DNA of 64,000 bases from Curtobacterium sp. VKM Ac-2865 (GCF_015350905.1 NZ_JADKRZ010000003.1:310001-374000), one strand, 5' to 3'. Shown: positions 32,531 through 42,979, counted from the stretch's first letter. A program made the numbers and translations. Notes: generated by a model not told the origin, from the sequence alone.

Positions 32531-32571
32531 GTGTGGGTGGTCGCGCGGGTGTGGGTGGTCGCGCTTACGAT
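32531..32571 (+). promoter_or_regulatory. thyA promoter with two 16-bp direct repeats
   Basis: GTGTGGGTGGTCGCGC occurs at 32531-32546 and 32549-32564, directly before the -10 TACGAT (32566-32571). The -10 ends six bases before the thyA GTG, implying a leaderless transcript; the repeats cover the -35 region and could bind a regulator. Confidence 0.5.
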
Positions 32572-32577
32572 CATCTG

Positions 32578-33408
32578 GTGACCGACACCGCGACCGTCCT
32601 GCCCGACGCCTCCGTCTCGACCCCGTACGAGGACCTGCTGCGGCGCGTGCTGGAAGAAGGGTCCCCCAAGGGCGACCGCACCGGCACGGGAACGCGCAGC
32701 GTCTTCGGCGCGCAGCTCCGCTACGACCTGTCGGAGGGCTTCCCGCTCGTCACGACCAAGCGCGTGCACTTCAAGTCGATCGCGTACGAGCTCCTCTGGT
32801 TCCTGCGCGGCGACGGCAACGCCACCTGGCTGCAGGAGCACGGCGTCCGCATCTGGAACGAGTGGGCCGGCGCCGACGGCGACCTGGGCCCGGTCTACGG
32901 CGTGCAGTGGCGCTCGTGGCCGACGCCGTCCGGTGAGCACGTCGACCAGATCGCCCAGGTGATCGAGCAGATCAAGGCCAACCCGGACTCCCGCCGGCTC
33001 ATCGTGTCCGCGTGGAACGTCGCGGACATCCCGGACATGGCCCTGGCGCCCTGCCACGCGTTCTTCCAGTTCTACGTCAACGACGGCAAGCTCTCGTGCC
33101 AGCTGTACCAGCGGAGCGCGGACATGTTCCTCGGCGTGCCGTTCAACATCGCCTCGTACGCCCTGCTCACGCACATGATCGCCGCGCAGACCGGGCTCCA
33201 GGTGGGGGACTTCGTCTGGACCGGCGGCGACTGCCACATCTACGACAACCACGTCGAGCAGGTCCGCGAGCAGCTGTCCCGGACCGCGTACGCGCCCCCG
33301 ACGCTCGAGCTCGCCCCGCGGGACTCGATCGACGACTACCGGTACGAGGACTTCTCCGTCGTCGGCTACCACCACCACCCGGCGATCTCCGGCGCGGTCG
33401 CGGTCTGA
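32578..33408 (+). CDS. thyA: thymidylate synthase
   Basis: A 276-residue folate-dependent enzyme that methylates dUMP to dTMP. The catalytic Cys lies in [12 protein letters not shown] at about residue 159, followed by [24 protein letters not shown] and the dUMP/folate contacts [24 protein letters not shown] near the N-terminus binds phosphate. GTG 32578 follows a leaderless-type promoter. It overlaps the dihydrofolate reductase gene by one base (TGATG), the usual coupling because ThyA turns methylene-tetrahydrofolate into dihydrofolate. Confidence 0.98.
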   Translation: MTDTATVLPDASVSTPYEDLLRRVLEEGSPKGDRTGTGTRSVFGAQLRYDLSEGFPLVTTKRVHFKSIAYELLWFLRGDGNATWLQEHGVRIWNEWAGADGDLGPVYGVQWRSWPTPSGEHVDQIAQVIEQIKANPDSRRLIVSAWNVADIPDMALAPCHAFFQFYVNDGKLSCQLYQRSADMFLGVPFNIASYALLTHMIAAQTGLQVGDFVWTGGDCHIYDNHVEQVREQLSRTAYAPPTLELAPRDSIDDYRYEDFSVVGYHHHPAISGAVAV

Positions 33409-33914
33409 TGGCGGCGTGGTCCGAGCCCGTCCGGGGGATCGGCATGGTGTGGGCACGGTCCGTGGGCGGCGTCATCGGCGCCGACGGCGGGATGCCCTGG
33501 CACGTGCCGGAGGACCTCGCGCACTTCCGCCAGGTGACCGGTTCGTCGACCGTCGTGATGGGCCGCCGGACGTGGGATTCGCTGCCTGAGCGCTTCCGTC
33601 CGCTGCCCGGCCGCCGGAACGTGGTGCTCACCCGCGACGCCGCGTGGCGGGCCGAGGGTGCCGTCGTGGTGCACGACCTCGCGACGGCGCTCGACACCGA
33701 CGAGCCCGTGTGGGTCATCGGCGGCGGTCAGGTGTACGCAGCAGCCCTGCCCTTCGCCGACCGGGTGTCGGAGACCGTGATCGACGTCGAGGTCGACGGC
33801 GACACCGTCGTGCCTGTGCTCGCGGACGGCTGGGACCTCGTCGACGGCGGCCCGTGGCAGGAGTCGCGCGCGGGCCTGCGCTTCCGGTTCCTCGAGTGGT
33901 GCCGCCGAGCCTGA
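33408..33914 (+). CDS. folA: dihydrofolate reductase
   Basis: A 168-residue NADPH-dependent reductase that regenerates tetrahydrofolate. The substrate and cofactor motifs GVIGADGGMPWHVPEDLAHF, VVMGRRTWDSLPERFRPLPGRRNVVLTR and VIGGGQVYAAAL are complete, and the active-site Asp is within PWHVPEDL. It is coupled to thyA by TGATG, so both halves of the thymidylate cycle are made together. The protein starts at ATG 33408, overlapping the thyA stop. Confidence 0.96.
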   Translation: MAAWSEPVRGIGMVWARSVGGVIGADGGMPWHVPEDLAHFRQVTGSSTVVMGRRTWDSLPERFRPLPGRRNVVLTRDAAWRAEGAVVVHDLATALDTDEPVWVIGGGQVYAAALPFADRVSETVIDVEVDGDTVVPVLADGWDLVDGGPWQESRAGLRFRFLEWCRRA

Positions 33915-33958
33915 GGTCCACCGTCTGTCCGGACGGCGGTCTCGACGAGCATCCCCGG

Positions 33959-33964
33959 TACGCT
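33959..33964 (+). promoter_or_regulatory. -10 element (TACGCT) for dapA
   Basis: It ends seven bases before GTG 33972 and only one base before the alternative GTG 33966, so it favours the former start. Confidence 0.5.
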
Positions 33965-33971
33965 GGTGCCC

Positions 33972-34949
33972 GTGTCCACGCGTGAGAATCCCTTCGGCCA
34001 GGTCCTCGTCGCCCTCGTGACCCCGTTCACCGCCGACGGCGAAGTCGACTGGCCGGGTGTCGAGCGGCACATCGACGACTGCATCACCGCCGGCGCCGAC
34101 GGCATCGTCGTGACCGGCACCACCGGCGAGACCTCCACGCTCACCGACCCGGAGAAGCTCCGCCTGGTCGAGGTCGGGAAGTCCGTCGCGGCCGGTCGCG
34201 CGAAGATCATCACGGGCGGTGGCTCGAACGAGACCGCACACGCCATCCACCTGTACAAGCAGAGCGAGCGGGCCGGCGCCGACGGCGTGATGATCGTCAC
34301 GCCGTACTACAACAAGCCGACCCAGGCGGGCGTGCTGACCCACTTCCGGATGATCGCGGACGCCACCGACCTGCCGGTGATCCTGTACGACATCCCCGGC
34401 CGCACGGGCATCCCGATCACCTACGACACCATCCTCCGGGCGTCGAAGCACCCGAACATCCTCGCCGTGAAGGACGCCAAGGGCGACTTCGCCGAGGTCT
34501 CCCGTGTGCTGAACAACACCGACCTGATGTACTTCTCCGGCGACGACACCAACGTCCTCCCGCACCTGTCCATCGGCGCCACCGGGCTCATCGGCGTGAC
34601 CGCGAACATCACCAGCGCGCCGTACCGTGCGATCGTCGACGCCGTGAACGCCGGCGACCTGGCGACCGCCACGCGTGAGCACCAGCGCCTCGAGCCGCTC
34701 GTGCGCGCCGTGATGACGCACGTGCCCGGCACCGTCGCGGCCAAGTACATCCTGCACGGGCTCGGCCGCATCGGCAGCCCGCGCGTCCGTCTGCCGCTCG
34801 TCGGCCCCGAGGACTCCGAGGCGTACGCCATCGAGACCTCGCTCGAAGCCGTGCACGGGATCCCCGGCGCCGACTTCTCCAACTTCCGCCCGGACCGCAA
34901 CGCGGCCGCCGGCGGTGCGCTTCCGAAGGTGCCAGGCACCACCCGTTGA
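33972..34949 (+). CDS. dapA: 4-hydroxy-tetrahydrodipicolinate synthase
   Basis: A 325-residue aldolase-class enzyme joining pyruvate and aspartate semialdehyde. The Schiff-base lysine is near 167 in ILAVKDAKGD, the catalytic Tyr is in IVTPYYNKP (about 112-113), and the GTTGE loop lies near 49-53. DIPGRTGIPI is also typical. It is the first committed step to diaminopimelate and lysine. GTG 33972 is chosen over GTG 33966 on promoter spacing. rnj follows 46 bases later, an arrangement common in actinobacteria. Confidence 0.96.
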   Translation: MSTRENPFGQVLVALVTPFTADGEVDWPGVERHIDDCITAGADGIVVTGTTGETSTLTDPEKLRLVEVGKSVAAGRAKIITGGGSNETAHAIHLYKQSERAGADGVMIVTPYYNKPTQAGVLTHFRMIADATDLPVILYDIPGRTGIPITYDTILRASKHPNILAVKDAKGDFAEVSRVLNNTDLMYFSGDDTNVLPHLSIGATGLIGVTANITSAPYRAIVDAVNAGDLATATREHQRLEPLVRAVMTHVPGTVAAKYILHGLGRIGSPRVRLPLVGPEDSEAYAIETSLEAVHGIPGADFSNFRPDRNAAAGGALPKVPGTTR

Positions 34950-34995
34950 TCGACCGCGGCGCGCGGGTGCGCGCCGCCGAAGCAGTCAGGACCGA

Positions 34996-36672
34996 ATGCC
35001 CACGCAAGTCTCCGAACCCCAGCCCCTCGAGCCGGGCACCCTCCGTGTGATCCCCGTCGGGGGACTCGGCGAGATCGGTCGCAACATGACCGTCTACGAG
35101 TACGAGGGCAAGCTCCTCGTCGTCGACGCCGGCGTGCTCTTCCCCGAGGAGCACCAGCCGGGCGTCGACCTGATCCTGCCGGACTTCTCGCCGATCCGGG
35201 ACCGCCTCGACGACGTCCTCGGCGTCGTGCTGACGCACGGTCACGAGGACCACATCGGCGCCGTGCCGTACCTGCTGAAGCTGCGCGCGGACATCCCGCT
35301 CATCGGCTCGACGCTGACCCTCGCACTGGTCGAGGCCAAGCTCAAGGAACACCGGATCAAGCCGTACACGCTCGTCGTGGCCGAGGACCAGACCGAGCAG
35401 ATGGGCCCGTTCCACCTCGAGTTCGTCGCGGTGAACCACTCCATCCCGGACGCCCTCGCCGTCGCGATCACGACCCCCGCCGGGCGTGTGCTGCACACGG
35501 GCGACTTCAAGATGGACCAGCTCCCGCTCGACGACCGGATCACCGACCTCCGCGCCTTCGCGCGGCTCGGCGAGGCCGGCGTCGACCTGTTCCTGCCGGA
35601 CTCGACGAACGCCGACGTCCCCGGGTTCACCGCCCCCGAGCGCGACATCGGCCCGGTGCTGGAGAACATCATCATGCGGGCGCGCAAGAAGGTCGTCGTC
35701 GCGAGCTTCTCCTCGCACGTGCACCGCGTCCAGCAGGTCCTCGACGCCGCCGCCGCCGCGAACCGCAAGGTCGCGTTCATGGGCCGCTCGATGATCCGCA
35801 ACATGACGATCGCCGCCGAGCTCGGCTACCTCCGGGTGCCGGAGAACGTGCTGATCGACACGAAGAAGGCCAAGAACGTCCCGGACGACCAGATCGTCTA
35901 CATGTCGACGGGGTCGCAGGGCGAGCCGATGGCCGTGCTCGCCCGCATGGCGAACCTCGAGCACCAGATCGAGATCGGCGAGGGCGACACGATCATCCTG
36001 GCGTCGTCCCTGATCCCGGGCAACGAGAACGCCGTCTACCGCGTCATCGACGGGCTGACCAAGCTCGGCGCCAAGGTGGTGCACAAGGGCAACGCCAAGG
36101 TGCACGTCTCCGGGCACGCCTCGGCCGGTGAGCTCCTCTACTGCTACAACATCCTGCGTCCGCGCAACGTGCTGCCCGTCCACGGCGAGCACCGCCACCT
36201 CTACGCGAACGCCGACCTGGCGATCCAGACGGGCGTGCCGCCGCGCAACGTCATCCTCGGGCAGGACGGCATCGTCGTCGACCTCAAGGACGGCCTGGCC
36301 AGCGTCGTCGGTCAGCTCGACATCGGCTACGTCTACGTCGACGGCTCCACCGTGGGCGAGATCACCGACGCCGACCTCAAGGACCGCCGCGTCCTGGCCG
36401 AGGAGGGCTTCATCTCGATCGTCTGCGCGATCGACTTCGCCACCGGCCAGTGCGTGATCGGGCCGGAGATCTCCTCGCGCGGCTTCGCCGAGGACGAGTC
36501 CGTCTTCGACGACGTGCGCCCGCAGATCGCCCGCGCCCTCTCCGAGGCCGCCGCCAACGGCACGCGCGACCAGCACGCGTTCAGCCAGGTCGTCCGCCGC
36601 ACGGTGGGTCGCTGGGTGAACACGAAGCACCGCCGTCGTCCGATGATCGTCCCGGTGATCATCGAGGCCTAG
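34996..36672 (+). CDS. rnj: ribonuclease J
   Basis: A 558-residue metallo-beta-lactamase/beta-CASP nuclease with 5'-3' exonuclease and endonuclease activity on RNA. The zinc motif HGHEDH is at about residues 80-85. Further metal ligands lie in VNHSIPDA and [10 protein letters not shown], the beta-CASP domain has SSHVHRVQQ and STGSQGEP, and [11 protein letters not shown] and LPVHGEHRH complete the site. It works with PNPase and RNase E-type enzymes in mRNA decay. AGGA lies six bases before ATG 34996. Confidence 0.97.
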   Translation: MPTQVSEPQPLEPGTLRVIPVGGLGEIGRNMTVYEYEGKLLVVDAGVLFPEEHQPGVDLILPDFSPIRDRLDDVLGVVLTHGHEDHIGAVPYLLKLRADIPLIGSTLTLALVEAKLKEHRIKPYTLVVAEDQTEQMGPFHLEFVAVNHSIPDALAVAITTPAGRVLHTGDFKMDQLPLDDRITDLRAFARLGEAGVDLFLPDSTNADVPGFTAPERDIGPVLENIIMRARKKVVVASFSSHVHRVQQVLDAAAAANRKVAFMGRSMIRNMTIAAELGYLRVPENVLIDTKKAKNVPDDQIVYMSTGSQGEPMAVLARMANLEHQIEIGEGDTIILASSLIPGNENAVYRVIDGLTKLGAKVVHKGNAKVHVSGHASAGELLYCYNILRPRNVLPVHGEHRHLYANADLAIQTGVPPRNVILGQDGIVVDLKDGLASVVGQLDIGYVYVDGSTVGEITDADLKDRRVLAEEGFISIVCAIDFATGQCVIGPEISSRGFAEDESVFDDVRPQIARALSEAAANGTRDQHAFSQVVRRTVGRWVNTKHRRRPMIVPVIIEA

Positions 36673-36752
36673 CCGGGCCGCAGTTCAGCTGGGCCCACGC
36701 CGCCGGTTCCGACGCGACGCGCCAGCGGCGGGGCGGCCGTGCCGGTGGGGAG

Positions 36753-36791
36753 AGGCTCGGTGCAGGTCCGTGACGGACCGGCACCGAGCCT
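36753..36791. repeat. GGCTCGGTGC palindrome (family copy e), likely rnj terminator
   Basis: AGGCTCGGTGC-a-GGTCCGT-g-ACGGACC-g-GCACCGAGCCT, with bulged bases only, followed by CCTGGCCGTCC. It lies 80 bases after the rnj stop. Confidence 0.75.
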
Positions 36792-36843
36792 CCTGGCCGT
36801 CCACAGCCGTGCGCGCCTCCCTCGGTTCGTCGTGGGGACCGGT

Positions 36844-36849
36844 TAGGGT
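36844..36849 (+). promoter_or_regulatory. -10 element (TAGGGT) for ftsK
   Basis: It ends seven bases before ATG 36857 with no ribosome site between them; a leaderless transcript is likely. Confidence 0.55.
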
Positions 36850-36856
36850 TCTGCGC

Positions 36857-39751
36857 ATGGCCGGAGGCACCAAGTCGACCACGCGCTCACGCGCGTCCAC
36901 GTCGTCCCGCGGGAGTGGGGCGCGTGGTTCGTCGCGCACCCAGGCCACCACGAAGAAGCTGCCGCAGGCCACGCCGCCGGTCGAGTTCCACGGGCCGAAC
37001 CCGCTGGTGACCGTCTGGATGGGCATGGCGCACGCCGTCGGGGCGATGTTCCGGCTGCTCGGCAAGGAGACCCTCGAGAAGGACCAGCGCCGCGACGGCT
37101 TCCCCTTCTTCCTGTTCGTGCTGGCGATCGTCGGCGCGGTCGTGGAGTGGCTCAACCCGACCAACGGGGTGTCCGTCGCGCTCGACGCCTACACGTTCGG
37201 CGGGCTGTTCGGGCGGCTGGCCTTCGCGCTGCCCGTGATCATGGTCGTGTTCGCCGGCTGGCTGTTCCGGCACCCGGCGTCCGTGCACGACAACACCCGC
37301 ATCGGGATCGGCCTTGGGCTGCTGCTCGTCTCGATCTCCTCGCTCTGCCACGTGTTCGGCGGCCAGCCGAGCGCGTCCGACGGCATGCCGGTCCTCGCCG
37401 CGGCGGGCGGTGTCCTCGGCTGGGTCGTGATCGGCTGGCTCGTCGCCGTCGCCACTGCGTGGGTGGCGGTCCCGGTGGCCATCGTGCTGCTCCTGCTGTC
37501 GCTCTTCATCATCACGAAGACCCCGCCGAACAAGGTCGGGCGTCGCCTGCACGAGCTCTACGCCTACCTGTTCGGCGCACCGGCCCCCGCCGCCGAGGAC
37601 CTCGACGACAGCCCGGCCGAGCCGACCAGGCCGACCCGGAAGCGTGCCACGAAGACGGACTCCCAGGGGCTGCAGCTGTTCGAGGACCTCGGCTTCGAGG
37701 ACGACGAGCAGGCGGCAGAGGGCGCCGAGAACCAGACCCCGTGGTGGCGGCGGAACAAGACGGGTCGTGAAGAGGACCCGGCGTACGACACCCCCGTCAT
37801 CCCGCCGGCCACTGCCGCTGCTCCGGCAGCCGCTCCGGCGCCGGTCCCGACGCCCGCACCGGTCCCCACCGTGGGCGCCGCTGCCGGTCTCGTCGACCTG
37901 ACCCCGGCCGAACCCGTGTCGGTGAACCTCAACGACTCCGCGGAGCAGGACGTCGCCGCCGAGCTCGAGCGAGCCGAGCAGGCCCTGCGCGACTTCGGTG
38001 CCCCGGTGCCCGACGACGCCACCGCCGTGATCCGTCCGGCGCAGGACGTGCCCCTCGTGTCGCCCGCGCTCCCCGACGACGAACCAGCCGGAGCCGTCCT
38101 GCCGGCGACCGCGTCGGACGACGACCCCTCCCGCCCGTACCGACTGCCGGCGGCGACGACGCTGAGCTCCGGCACGCCGTCGGTCGCGCGCAGCCAGGCG
38201 AACGACGACATCGTCGCCTCGATCATGGGCGTGCTCACCGAGTTCAAGGTCGACGCCAGGGTCACGGGCTTCTCCCGCGGTCCGACGGTCACCCGGTACG
38301 AGATCGAGCTCGGCCCGGGCGTCAAGGTGGAGCGCGTCACGGCGCTGTCGAAGAACCTGTCGTACGCGGTCGCGTCGAACGAGGTCCGCATCCTCTCGCC
38401 GATCCCCGGCAAGAGCGCGATCGGCGTCGAGATCCCGAACTCGGACCGCGAGATCGTCTCCCTCGGTGACGTCCTCCGCTCGAGCGCGGCGACGAAGTCG
38501 AAGCACCCGATGACGATCGGTGTCGGCAAGGACGTCGAGGGCGGCTTCGTCGTCGCGAACCTCGCGAAGATGCCCCACCTGCTGGTCGCCGGCTCCACGG
38601 GCTCCGGCAAGTCGGTGTTCATCAACTCGATGATCACGTCGCTGCTCATGCGCGCGAAGCCGTCCGAGGTCCGCATGGTCCTCGTCGACCCCAAGCGCGT
38701 CGAGCTCTCGATCTACGCCGGTGTCCCGCACCTCATCACGCCCATCATCACGAACCCGAAGAAGGCGGCGGAAGCGCTGCAGTGGGTCGTGAAGGAGATG
38801 GACATGCGGTACGACGACCTGGCCTCGTTCGGGTTCCGCCACGTCGACGACTTCAACAAGGCGATCGAGAACGGCGAGATCATCCTGCCCGCGGGCAGCG
38901 AGCGGAAGCTCAAGCCGTACCCGTACCTGCTCGTCGTGGTGGACGAGCTCGCCGACCTCATGCTCGTCGCCCCGCGCGACGTCGAGGAGTCGATCGTCCG
39001 CATCACCCAGCTCGCACGTGCTGCCGGCATCCACCTGGTGCTCGCCACACAGCGTCCTTCGGTCGACGTCATCACCGGGCTGATCAAGGCCAACGTGCCG
39101 TCCCGGATCGCCTTCGCCGTGACGAGCGTCACCGACTCCCGCGTCATCCTCGACCAGCCGGGTGCCGACAAGCTCATCGGCCAGGGCGACGGGCTCTTCC
39201 TGCCGATGGGGTCGTCGAAGGCCGTCCGCGTGCAGGGTGCGTGGGTGCAGGAGAGCGAGGTCGCCGAGGTCGTCCAGCACGTCACCCGGCAGGCCCAGCC
39301 CGAGTACCGCCAGGACGTCGCCGCCGTGGTGGAGCGGAAGGAAGTCGACGCCGACATCGGGGACGACCTCGAGCTGCTGCTCGCCGCCGTCGAGCAGGTC
39401 GTCTCGACGCAGTTCGGTTCGACGTCGATGCTGCAGCGCAAGCTCCGCGTCGGCTTCGCGAAGGCCGGACGCCTGATGGACCTGATGGAGTCGCGCGACA
39501 TCGTCGGCCCGTCGGAGGGCTCGAAGGCCCGCGACGTGCTCGTCACCGCCGACCAGCTGCCCTCGGTGCTGGCGAAGCTCCGCGGCGAGGAACCGCCAGC
39601 GGCTGCCGCTGCGGCCCCCGTGGCGCCGACGCCTGGTGACGACGGCGGAGACCGGTACAGCGCCGACCCGGTCGGCGACATGACCCGCGGGTACGATGCG
39701 GTGGACGACGAACCCGACGAGGACGCCTGGGGCCTCACGGGCAGGGAGTGA
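36857..39751 (+). CDS. ftsK: DNA translocase FtsK/SpoIIIE
   Basis: A 964-residue septal DNA pump. A Ser/Arg/Thr-rich cytoplasmic start leads to four or five transmembrane helices (about 75-220), then an acidic Pro/Ala linker to about 440. The motor has Walker A GSTGSGKS near 579-586, Walker [13 protein letters not shown] and the [15 protein letters not shown] motif. A winged-helix gamma domain ([30 protein letters not shown]) that reads KOPS-like sites follows. It moves chromosome ends through the septum. pgsA overlaps or abuts its stop. Confidence 0.97.
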   Translation: MAGGTKSTTRSRASTSSRGSGARGSSRTQATTKKLPQATPPVEFHGPNPLVTVWMGMAHAVGAMFRLLGKETLEKDQRRDGFPFFLFVLAIVGAVVEWLNPTNGVSVALDAYTFGGLFGRLAFALPVIMVVFAGWLFRHPASVHDNTRIGIGLGLLLVSISSLCHVFGGQPSASDGMPVLAAAGGVLGWVVIGWLVAVATAWVAVPVAIVLLLLSLFIITKTPPNKVGRRLHELYAYLFGAPAPAAEDLDDSPAEPTRPTRKRATKTDSQGLQLFEDLGFEDDEQAAEGAENQTPWWRRNKTGREEDPAYDTPVIPPATAAAPAAAPAPVPTPAPVPTVGAAAGLVDLTPAEPVSVNLNDSAEQDVAAELERAEQALRDFGAPVPDDATAVIRPAQDVPLVSPALPDDEPAGAVLPATASDDDPSRPYRLPAATTLSSGTPSVARSQANDDIVASIMGVLTEFKVDARVTGFSRGPTVTRYEIELGPGVKVERVTALSKNLSYAVASNEVRILSPIPGKSAIGVEIPNSDREIVSLGDVLRSSAATKSKHPMTIGVGKDVEGGFVVANLAKMPHLLVAGSTGSGKSVFINSMITSLLMRAKPSEVRMVLVDPKRVELSIYAGVPHLITPIITNPKKAAEALQWVVKEMDMRYDDLASFGFRHVDDFNKAIENGEIILPAGSERKLKPYPYLLVVVDELADLMLVAPRDVEESIVRITQLARAAGIHLVLATQRPSVDVITGLIKANVPSRIAFAVTSVTDSRVILDQPGADKLIGQGDGLFLPMGSSKAVRVQGAWVQESEVAEVVQHVTRQAQPEYRQDVAAVVERKEVDADIGDDLELLLAAVEQVVSTQFGSTSMLQRKLRVGFAKAGRLMDLMESRDIVGPSEGSKARDVLVTADQLPSVLAKLRGEEPPAAAAAAPVAPTPGDDGGDRYSADPVGDMTRGYDAVDDEPDEDAWGLTGRE

Positions 39752-39756
39752 ACACG

Positions 39757-40392
39757 ATGACCACCTCCGACGGCACCACGACCAAGCGGTTCCCGTGGCG
39801 CGGACGACTGATCCGCAAGGGCCCGGGCCCCGCGTCCACCGCCAACGTGGCGAACATCATCACCGTCATCAGGATCCTGATGGCGCCGCTGTTCTTCGTC
39901 CTGCTCCTGTCGGACGGCGGCCACGACACCGGTGTGCGCATCTGGGCGGCCGTGGTCTTCGTCGTGGCGATCGTCACCGACAGCGCCGACGGCATCATCG
40001 CCCGGCGTCAGGGGCTCGTCACGGACTTCGGCAAGCTCGTCGACCCGATCGCAGACAAGGTGCTCATCGGCGGTGCGCTCGTGGCCCTGTCGATCCTCGG
40101 CGAGCTGCCCTGGTACGTGACCGTGCTGATCATGGTCCGCGAGATCGGGATCACCGTGTTCCGGTTCGCGGTGCTCTCCGACCGGGTCATCCCGGCCAGC
40201 CGCGGCGGGAAGATCAAGACCGTCCTGCAGGCCGTGGCGATCAGCCTGGCGCTGTTCCCGTGGTGGGACTTCGCCGGGGACGTCGCGCACTGGACGAACG
40301 GCATCCTGATGACGGCAGCGGTCGTCGCCACGGTGCTGAGCGGGCTGGACTACTTGTACCAGGCCTGGAAGCACAACCGGACCGCCGCGTGA
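39757..40392 (+). CDS. pgsA: CDP-diacylglycerol--glycerol-3-phosphate 3-phosphatidyltransferase
   Basis: A 211-residue CDP-alcohol phosphotransferase. The signature D(x)2DG(x)2AR(x)8-9G(x)3D(x)3D is present as DSADGIIARRQGLVTDFGKLVDPIAD at about residues 75-100, among five or six membrane helices. It commits CDP-diacylglycerol to phosphatidylglycerol. I favour ATG 39757, with GGGAG nine bases upstream; a GTG at 39748 overlapping the ftsK stop is possible. The order ftsK-pgsA-cinA-clgR is also found in mycobacteria. Confidence 0.92.
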   Translation: MTTSDGTTTKRFPWRGRLIRKGPGPASTANVANIITVIRILMAPLFFVLLLSDGGHDTGVRIWAAVVFVVAIVTDSADGIIARRQGLVTDFGKLVDPIADKVLIGGALVALSILGELPWYVTVLIMVREIGITVFRFAVLSDRVIPASRGGKIKTVLQAVAISLALFPWWDFAGDVAHWTNGILMTAAVVATVLSGLDYLYQAWKHNRTAA

Positions 40393-40889
40393 CGGACGCT
40401 GTCCGGATCGCGCCGTCGCTCGTCGCGGAACTGACAGTCCGCGGTGAGACGGTCGCCGTGGCGGAGTCGCTCACCGGCGGCCTCGTCGTCGCCGAACTCG
40501 TCGCGGTGCCGGGCGCGAGCGCGGTCGTCCGCGGTGGTGTCGTGGCCTACGCGACCCCGGTCAAGACGTCGGTGCTCGGGGTCTCCGCGGAGCTGCTGGC
40601 CGCCAACGGGGCCGTGGACCCAGAGGTCGCGCGGCAGATGGCCAGCGGGGTGCGCCATGCCCTGGCGGTCGACGGCGTCCCCGCCACGTGGGGGATCAGC
40701 ACCACGGGCGTGGCCGGACCGGACCCGCAGGACGGCCAGCGCGTCGGCACGGTCTTCGTCGGGATCGCGTCCGAGGCGGGCGCCGAGGCCTTCGCGCTGC
40801 ACCTCGACGGTGACCGGGAGGCAATCCGGACGGCCTCGGTCTCCGAACTCCTGACACGACTGTCCATCCGGCTCGAGACCGGGGAATGA
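40389..40889 (+). CDS. cinA: CinA C-terminal domain protein, nicotinamide-nucleotide amidohydrolase (PncC)
   Basis: A 166-residue PncC-type deamidase that returns nicotinamide mononucleotide to nicotinate mononucleotide. The motifs VAVAESLTGGLV, GGVVAYATPVKTSVLGV and STTGVAGPDPQDGQRVGTVFVG are complete. The N-terminal molybdopterin-binding half of full-length CinA is absent, which is normal in this group and not a truncation. GTG 40389 overlaps the pgsA stop (GTGA), so translation is coupled. Confidence 0.92.
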   Translation: MTDAVRIAPSLVAELTVRGETVAVAESLTGGLVVAELVAVPGASAVVRGGVVAYATPVKTSVLGVSAELLAANGAVDPEVARQMASGVRHALAVDGVPATWGISTTGVAGPDPQDGQRVGTVFVGIASEAGAEAFALHLDGDREAIRTASVSELLTRLSIRLETGE

Positions 40890-41041
40890 CCCGCGTTACC
40901 ACCGGGTTACATCTCACGCAATCTCCAGCAGGACGGCAGCCCAGGTGGCTAGCATGCTGCAACCGGCAACGCGCAGTTGCTGAACCCGAACCGGTCATCC
41001 CGATCGGCCGGGCGCGGAGACGACAGAGAGGAGGAGTTCTC

Positions 41042-41350
41042 ATGGTTCTCGTTCGTCAGGAAATCGGCGATGTCCTGCGGGACTTCCGCTTGCAGAAGGG
41101 CCGGACCCTCCGTCAGGTCGCGTCCAAGGCCAGCGTCGCACTCGGGTACCTCAGTGAGGTCGAGCGCGGACAGAAGGAAGCCAGTTCGGAGATCCTCGCA
41201 TCCGTCGCGGACGCGCTGGACACCCCGATCTCGACCATCATGCGCGAGGTGGGAGACCGTCTCGCCGTCGTGGAGGGCCTGACCGCCGTCCCGGACACGC
41301 TCCCGGACGAGCTCGTCGCCGAGTTCGACAACGACCTCGCGGTGCGCTGA
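41042..41350 (+). CDS. clgR: ClgR-like XRE-family transcriptional activator
   Basis: A 102-residue helix-turn-helix regulator. The DNA-binding domain at about residues 6-65 (IGDVLRDFRLQKGRTLRQVASKASVALGYLSEVERGQKEASSEIL) is very close to what I recall of mycobacterial and corynebacterial ClgR, which activates Clp protease genes and stress responses. Position just after ftsK-pgsA-cinA agrees with the mycobacterial locus. AGGAGG precedes ATG 41042, and the 152-base gap upstream has a candidate -10 TAGCAT near 40950. The C-terminus ends FDNDLAVR; ClgR levels are often set by Clp degradation. Confidence 0.88.
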   Translation: MVLVRQEIGDVLRDFRLQKGRTLRQVASKASVALGYLSEVERGQKEASSEILASVADALDTPISTIMREVGDRLAVVEGLTAVPDTLPDELVAEFDNDLAVR

Positions 41351-41366
41351 GTCGCACTGCCCTCCC

Positions 41367-41400
41367 GAACGCCCCCGCCGGTCCGCCGGCGGGGGCGTTC
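41367..41400. terminator. clgR terminator
   Basis: Perfect 15-bp stem GAACGCCCCCGCCGG / CCGGCGGGGGCGTTC with loop TCCG, 16 bases after the clgR stop. Confidence 0.85.
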
Positions 41401-41418
41401 GTCGTCCGGGGCTCGGTC

Positions 41419-41424
41419 TACCCT
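41419..41424 (+). promoter_or_regulatory. -10 element (TACCCT) for the DUF3046 gene
   Basis: It ends six bases before ATG 41431; leaderless geometry. Confidence 0.5.
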
Positions 41425-41430
41425 GGACGG

Positions 41431-41655
41431 ATGCGCGTGAGTGAGTTCTGGCGAGCCGTCGACCAGGTGTTCGGGGAGGCCTACGGGGCCGTCGTCGCGC
41501 GGGACGTCGTGCTCGAGGAACTCGGCGGTCGGTCTGCCGCAGACGCCATCGCCGCGGGGATCGACACCCGCAAGGTCTGGGACGCCCTCTGCGACTCGCA
41601 GGACGTCCCGCTCGACCGTCGCCACGGCAAGGGCCTGATCGACCCGCCGGACTGA
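41431..41655 (+). CDS. DUF3046 family protein
   Basis: A 74-residue protein almost always found just upstream of recA in actinobacteria. The family pattern is clear: MRVSEFWRAVDQVFGEAYG at the start, a central ARDVVLEELGGRSAADAIAAGIDTRKVWDALCD and a short basic end. It looks like a small helical, winged-helix-sized fold. No biochemical role is established to my knowledge. It has its own leaderless-type promoter and is cut off from recA by the LexA-controlled promoter. Confidence 0.92.
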   Translation: MRVSEFWRAVDQVFGEAYGAVVARDVVLEELGGRSAADAIAAGIDTRKVWDALCDSQDVPLDRRHGKGLIDPPD

Positions 41656-41666
41656 CGGCGACGGAG

Positions 41667-41682
41667 CCGAACACACGTTCGG
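41667..41682. promoter_or_regulatory. LexA box 1 upstream of recA
   Basis: CCGAACACACGTTCGG matches the actinobacterial SOS consensus TCGAAC-N4-GTTCGA at all positions except the two outermost. Confidence 0.8.
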
Positions 41683-41690
41683 CGTGTCGC

Positions 41691-41719
41691 TCGAACGCGT
41701 GTTCGACCGGTGGTAGCTT
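41691..41719 (+). promoter_or_regulatory. LexA box 2 and recA promoter
   Basis: TCGAACGCGTGTTCGA (41691-41706) is a perfect consensus LexA site. TAGCTT at 41714-41719 is the likely -10, so the box covers the -35 region. The leader from here to recA is about 190 bases. Confidence 0.85.
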
Positions 41720-41914
41720 CCTCCACAGCGGCGTACCCGATGGATTCCCTCCACAGGCAGCGTGGTGACCGGCAGTGATGTCGGTGGCCCGCCCTAGGTT
41801 CGGAGTCATCGGGAACACCCGAAGCCTTGTCCGAGAACCCCTGGCCCTGCACCACCGGCCGCGGGGGATCGGACAGCCTACAGGCGGCAGACACCGAGCA
41901 GAAGGACCACCACC

Positions 41915-42979
41915 ATGCCATCACCCGCAGACCGCGAGAAGTCCCTCGAGACCGCACTCGCGCAGATCGACCGGCAGTTCGGCAAGGGTGCTGTCATGCG
42001 CCTCGGCTCGGACGAGCGCGCGCCCGTCGCCACCATCCCGACCGGCTCCGTCGCCCTCGACGTCGCGCTGGGGATCGGTGGGCTGCCCCGTGGCCGCATC
42101 ATCGAGATCTACGGCCCGGAGTCCTCCGGCAAGACGACGCTCACGATCCACGCGATCGCGAACGCCCAGCGCAACGGTGGCATCGCCGCCTTCATCGACG
42201 CCGAGCACGCGCTCGACCCCGAGTACGCCAAGGCCCTCGGTGTCGACATCGACGCCCTCCTGGTGTCGCAGCCGGACACCGCCGAGCAGGCCCTCGAGAT
42301 CGCCGACATGCTCGTCCGCTCGGGCTCCATCGACCTGATCGTCATCGACTCCGTCGCGGCGCTCGTGCCCCGCGCTGAGATCGAGGGCGAGATGGGTGAC
42401 TCGCACGTCGGTCTGCAGGCCCGCCTGATGTCGCAGGCGCTCCGCAAGCTCGCCGGTGGGCTCAACCAGACGCAGACGACGATGATCTTCATCAACCAGC
42501 TGCGCGAGAAGATCGGTGTGTTCTTCGGTTCCCCCGAGACCACCTCCGGCGGCAAGGCGCTCAAGTTCTACGCGTCGGTCCGTCTCGACATCCGTCGCAT
42601 CGAGACCCTGAAGAGCGGCACGGACGCCGTCGGCAACCGCACGCGCGTCAAAGTCGTCAAGAACAAGATGGCGCCGCCCTTCAAGCAGGCCGAGTTCGAC
42701 ATCCTGTACGGCACGGGCATCTCCCGCGAGGGCTCGCTGCTCGACTTCGGTGTCGACCACAACATCGTCAAGAAGTCGGGTGCCTGGTACACCTACGACG
42801 GCGACCAGCTCGGGCAGGGCAAGGAGAACTCCCGGTCCTTCCTGATCCAGAACCCCGAGATCGCCGCTGACATCGAGGGCAAGATCCTCGCCAAGCTCGG
42901 CATCGGTGGGGCCAAGCCCGCCGCCGACGCCGCCCCGGTCGAGTCCATCGAGCCCAAGCTCGCACGCAAGGGCGCGTGA
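41915..42979 (+). CDS. recA: recombinase RecA
   Basis: A 354-residue strand-exchange protein and LexA co-protease. The P-loop GPESSGKT is at residues 67-74. The family blocks [56 protein letters not shown] and [21 protein letters not shown] (L2 loop) are complete. There is no intein. AAGGA lies upstream of ATG 41915. Two LexA boxes in its promoter make it SOS-induced. Its stop overlaps recX (GTGA). Confidence 0.99.
   Translation: MPSPADREKSLETALAQIDRQFGKGAVMRLGSDERAPVATIPTGSVALDVALGIGGLPRGRIIEIYGPESSGKTTLTIHAIANAQRNGGIAAFIDAEHALDPEYAKALGVDIDALLVSQPDTAEQALEIADMLVRSGSIDLIVIDSVAALVPRAEIEGEMGDSHVGLQARLMSQALRKLAGGLNQTQTTMIFINQLREKIGVFFGSPETTSGGKALKFYASVRLDIRRIETLKSGTDAVGNRTRVKVVKNKMAPPFKQAEFDILYGTGISREGSLLDFGVDHNIVKKSGAWYTYDGDQLGQGKENSRSFLIQNPEIAADIEGKILAKLGIGGAKPAADAAPVESIEPKLARKGA

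Noticed and set aside
40389..40889. Short CinA that could be taken for a truncated gene
   Set aside because: A stand-alone PncC domain is normal in this position in actinobacteria and all its motifs are intact.
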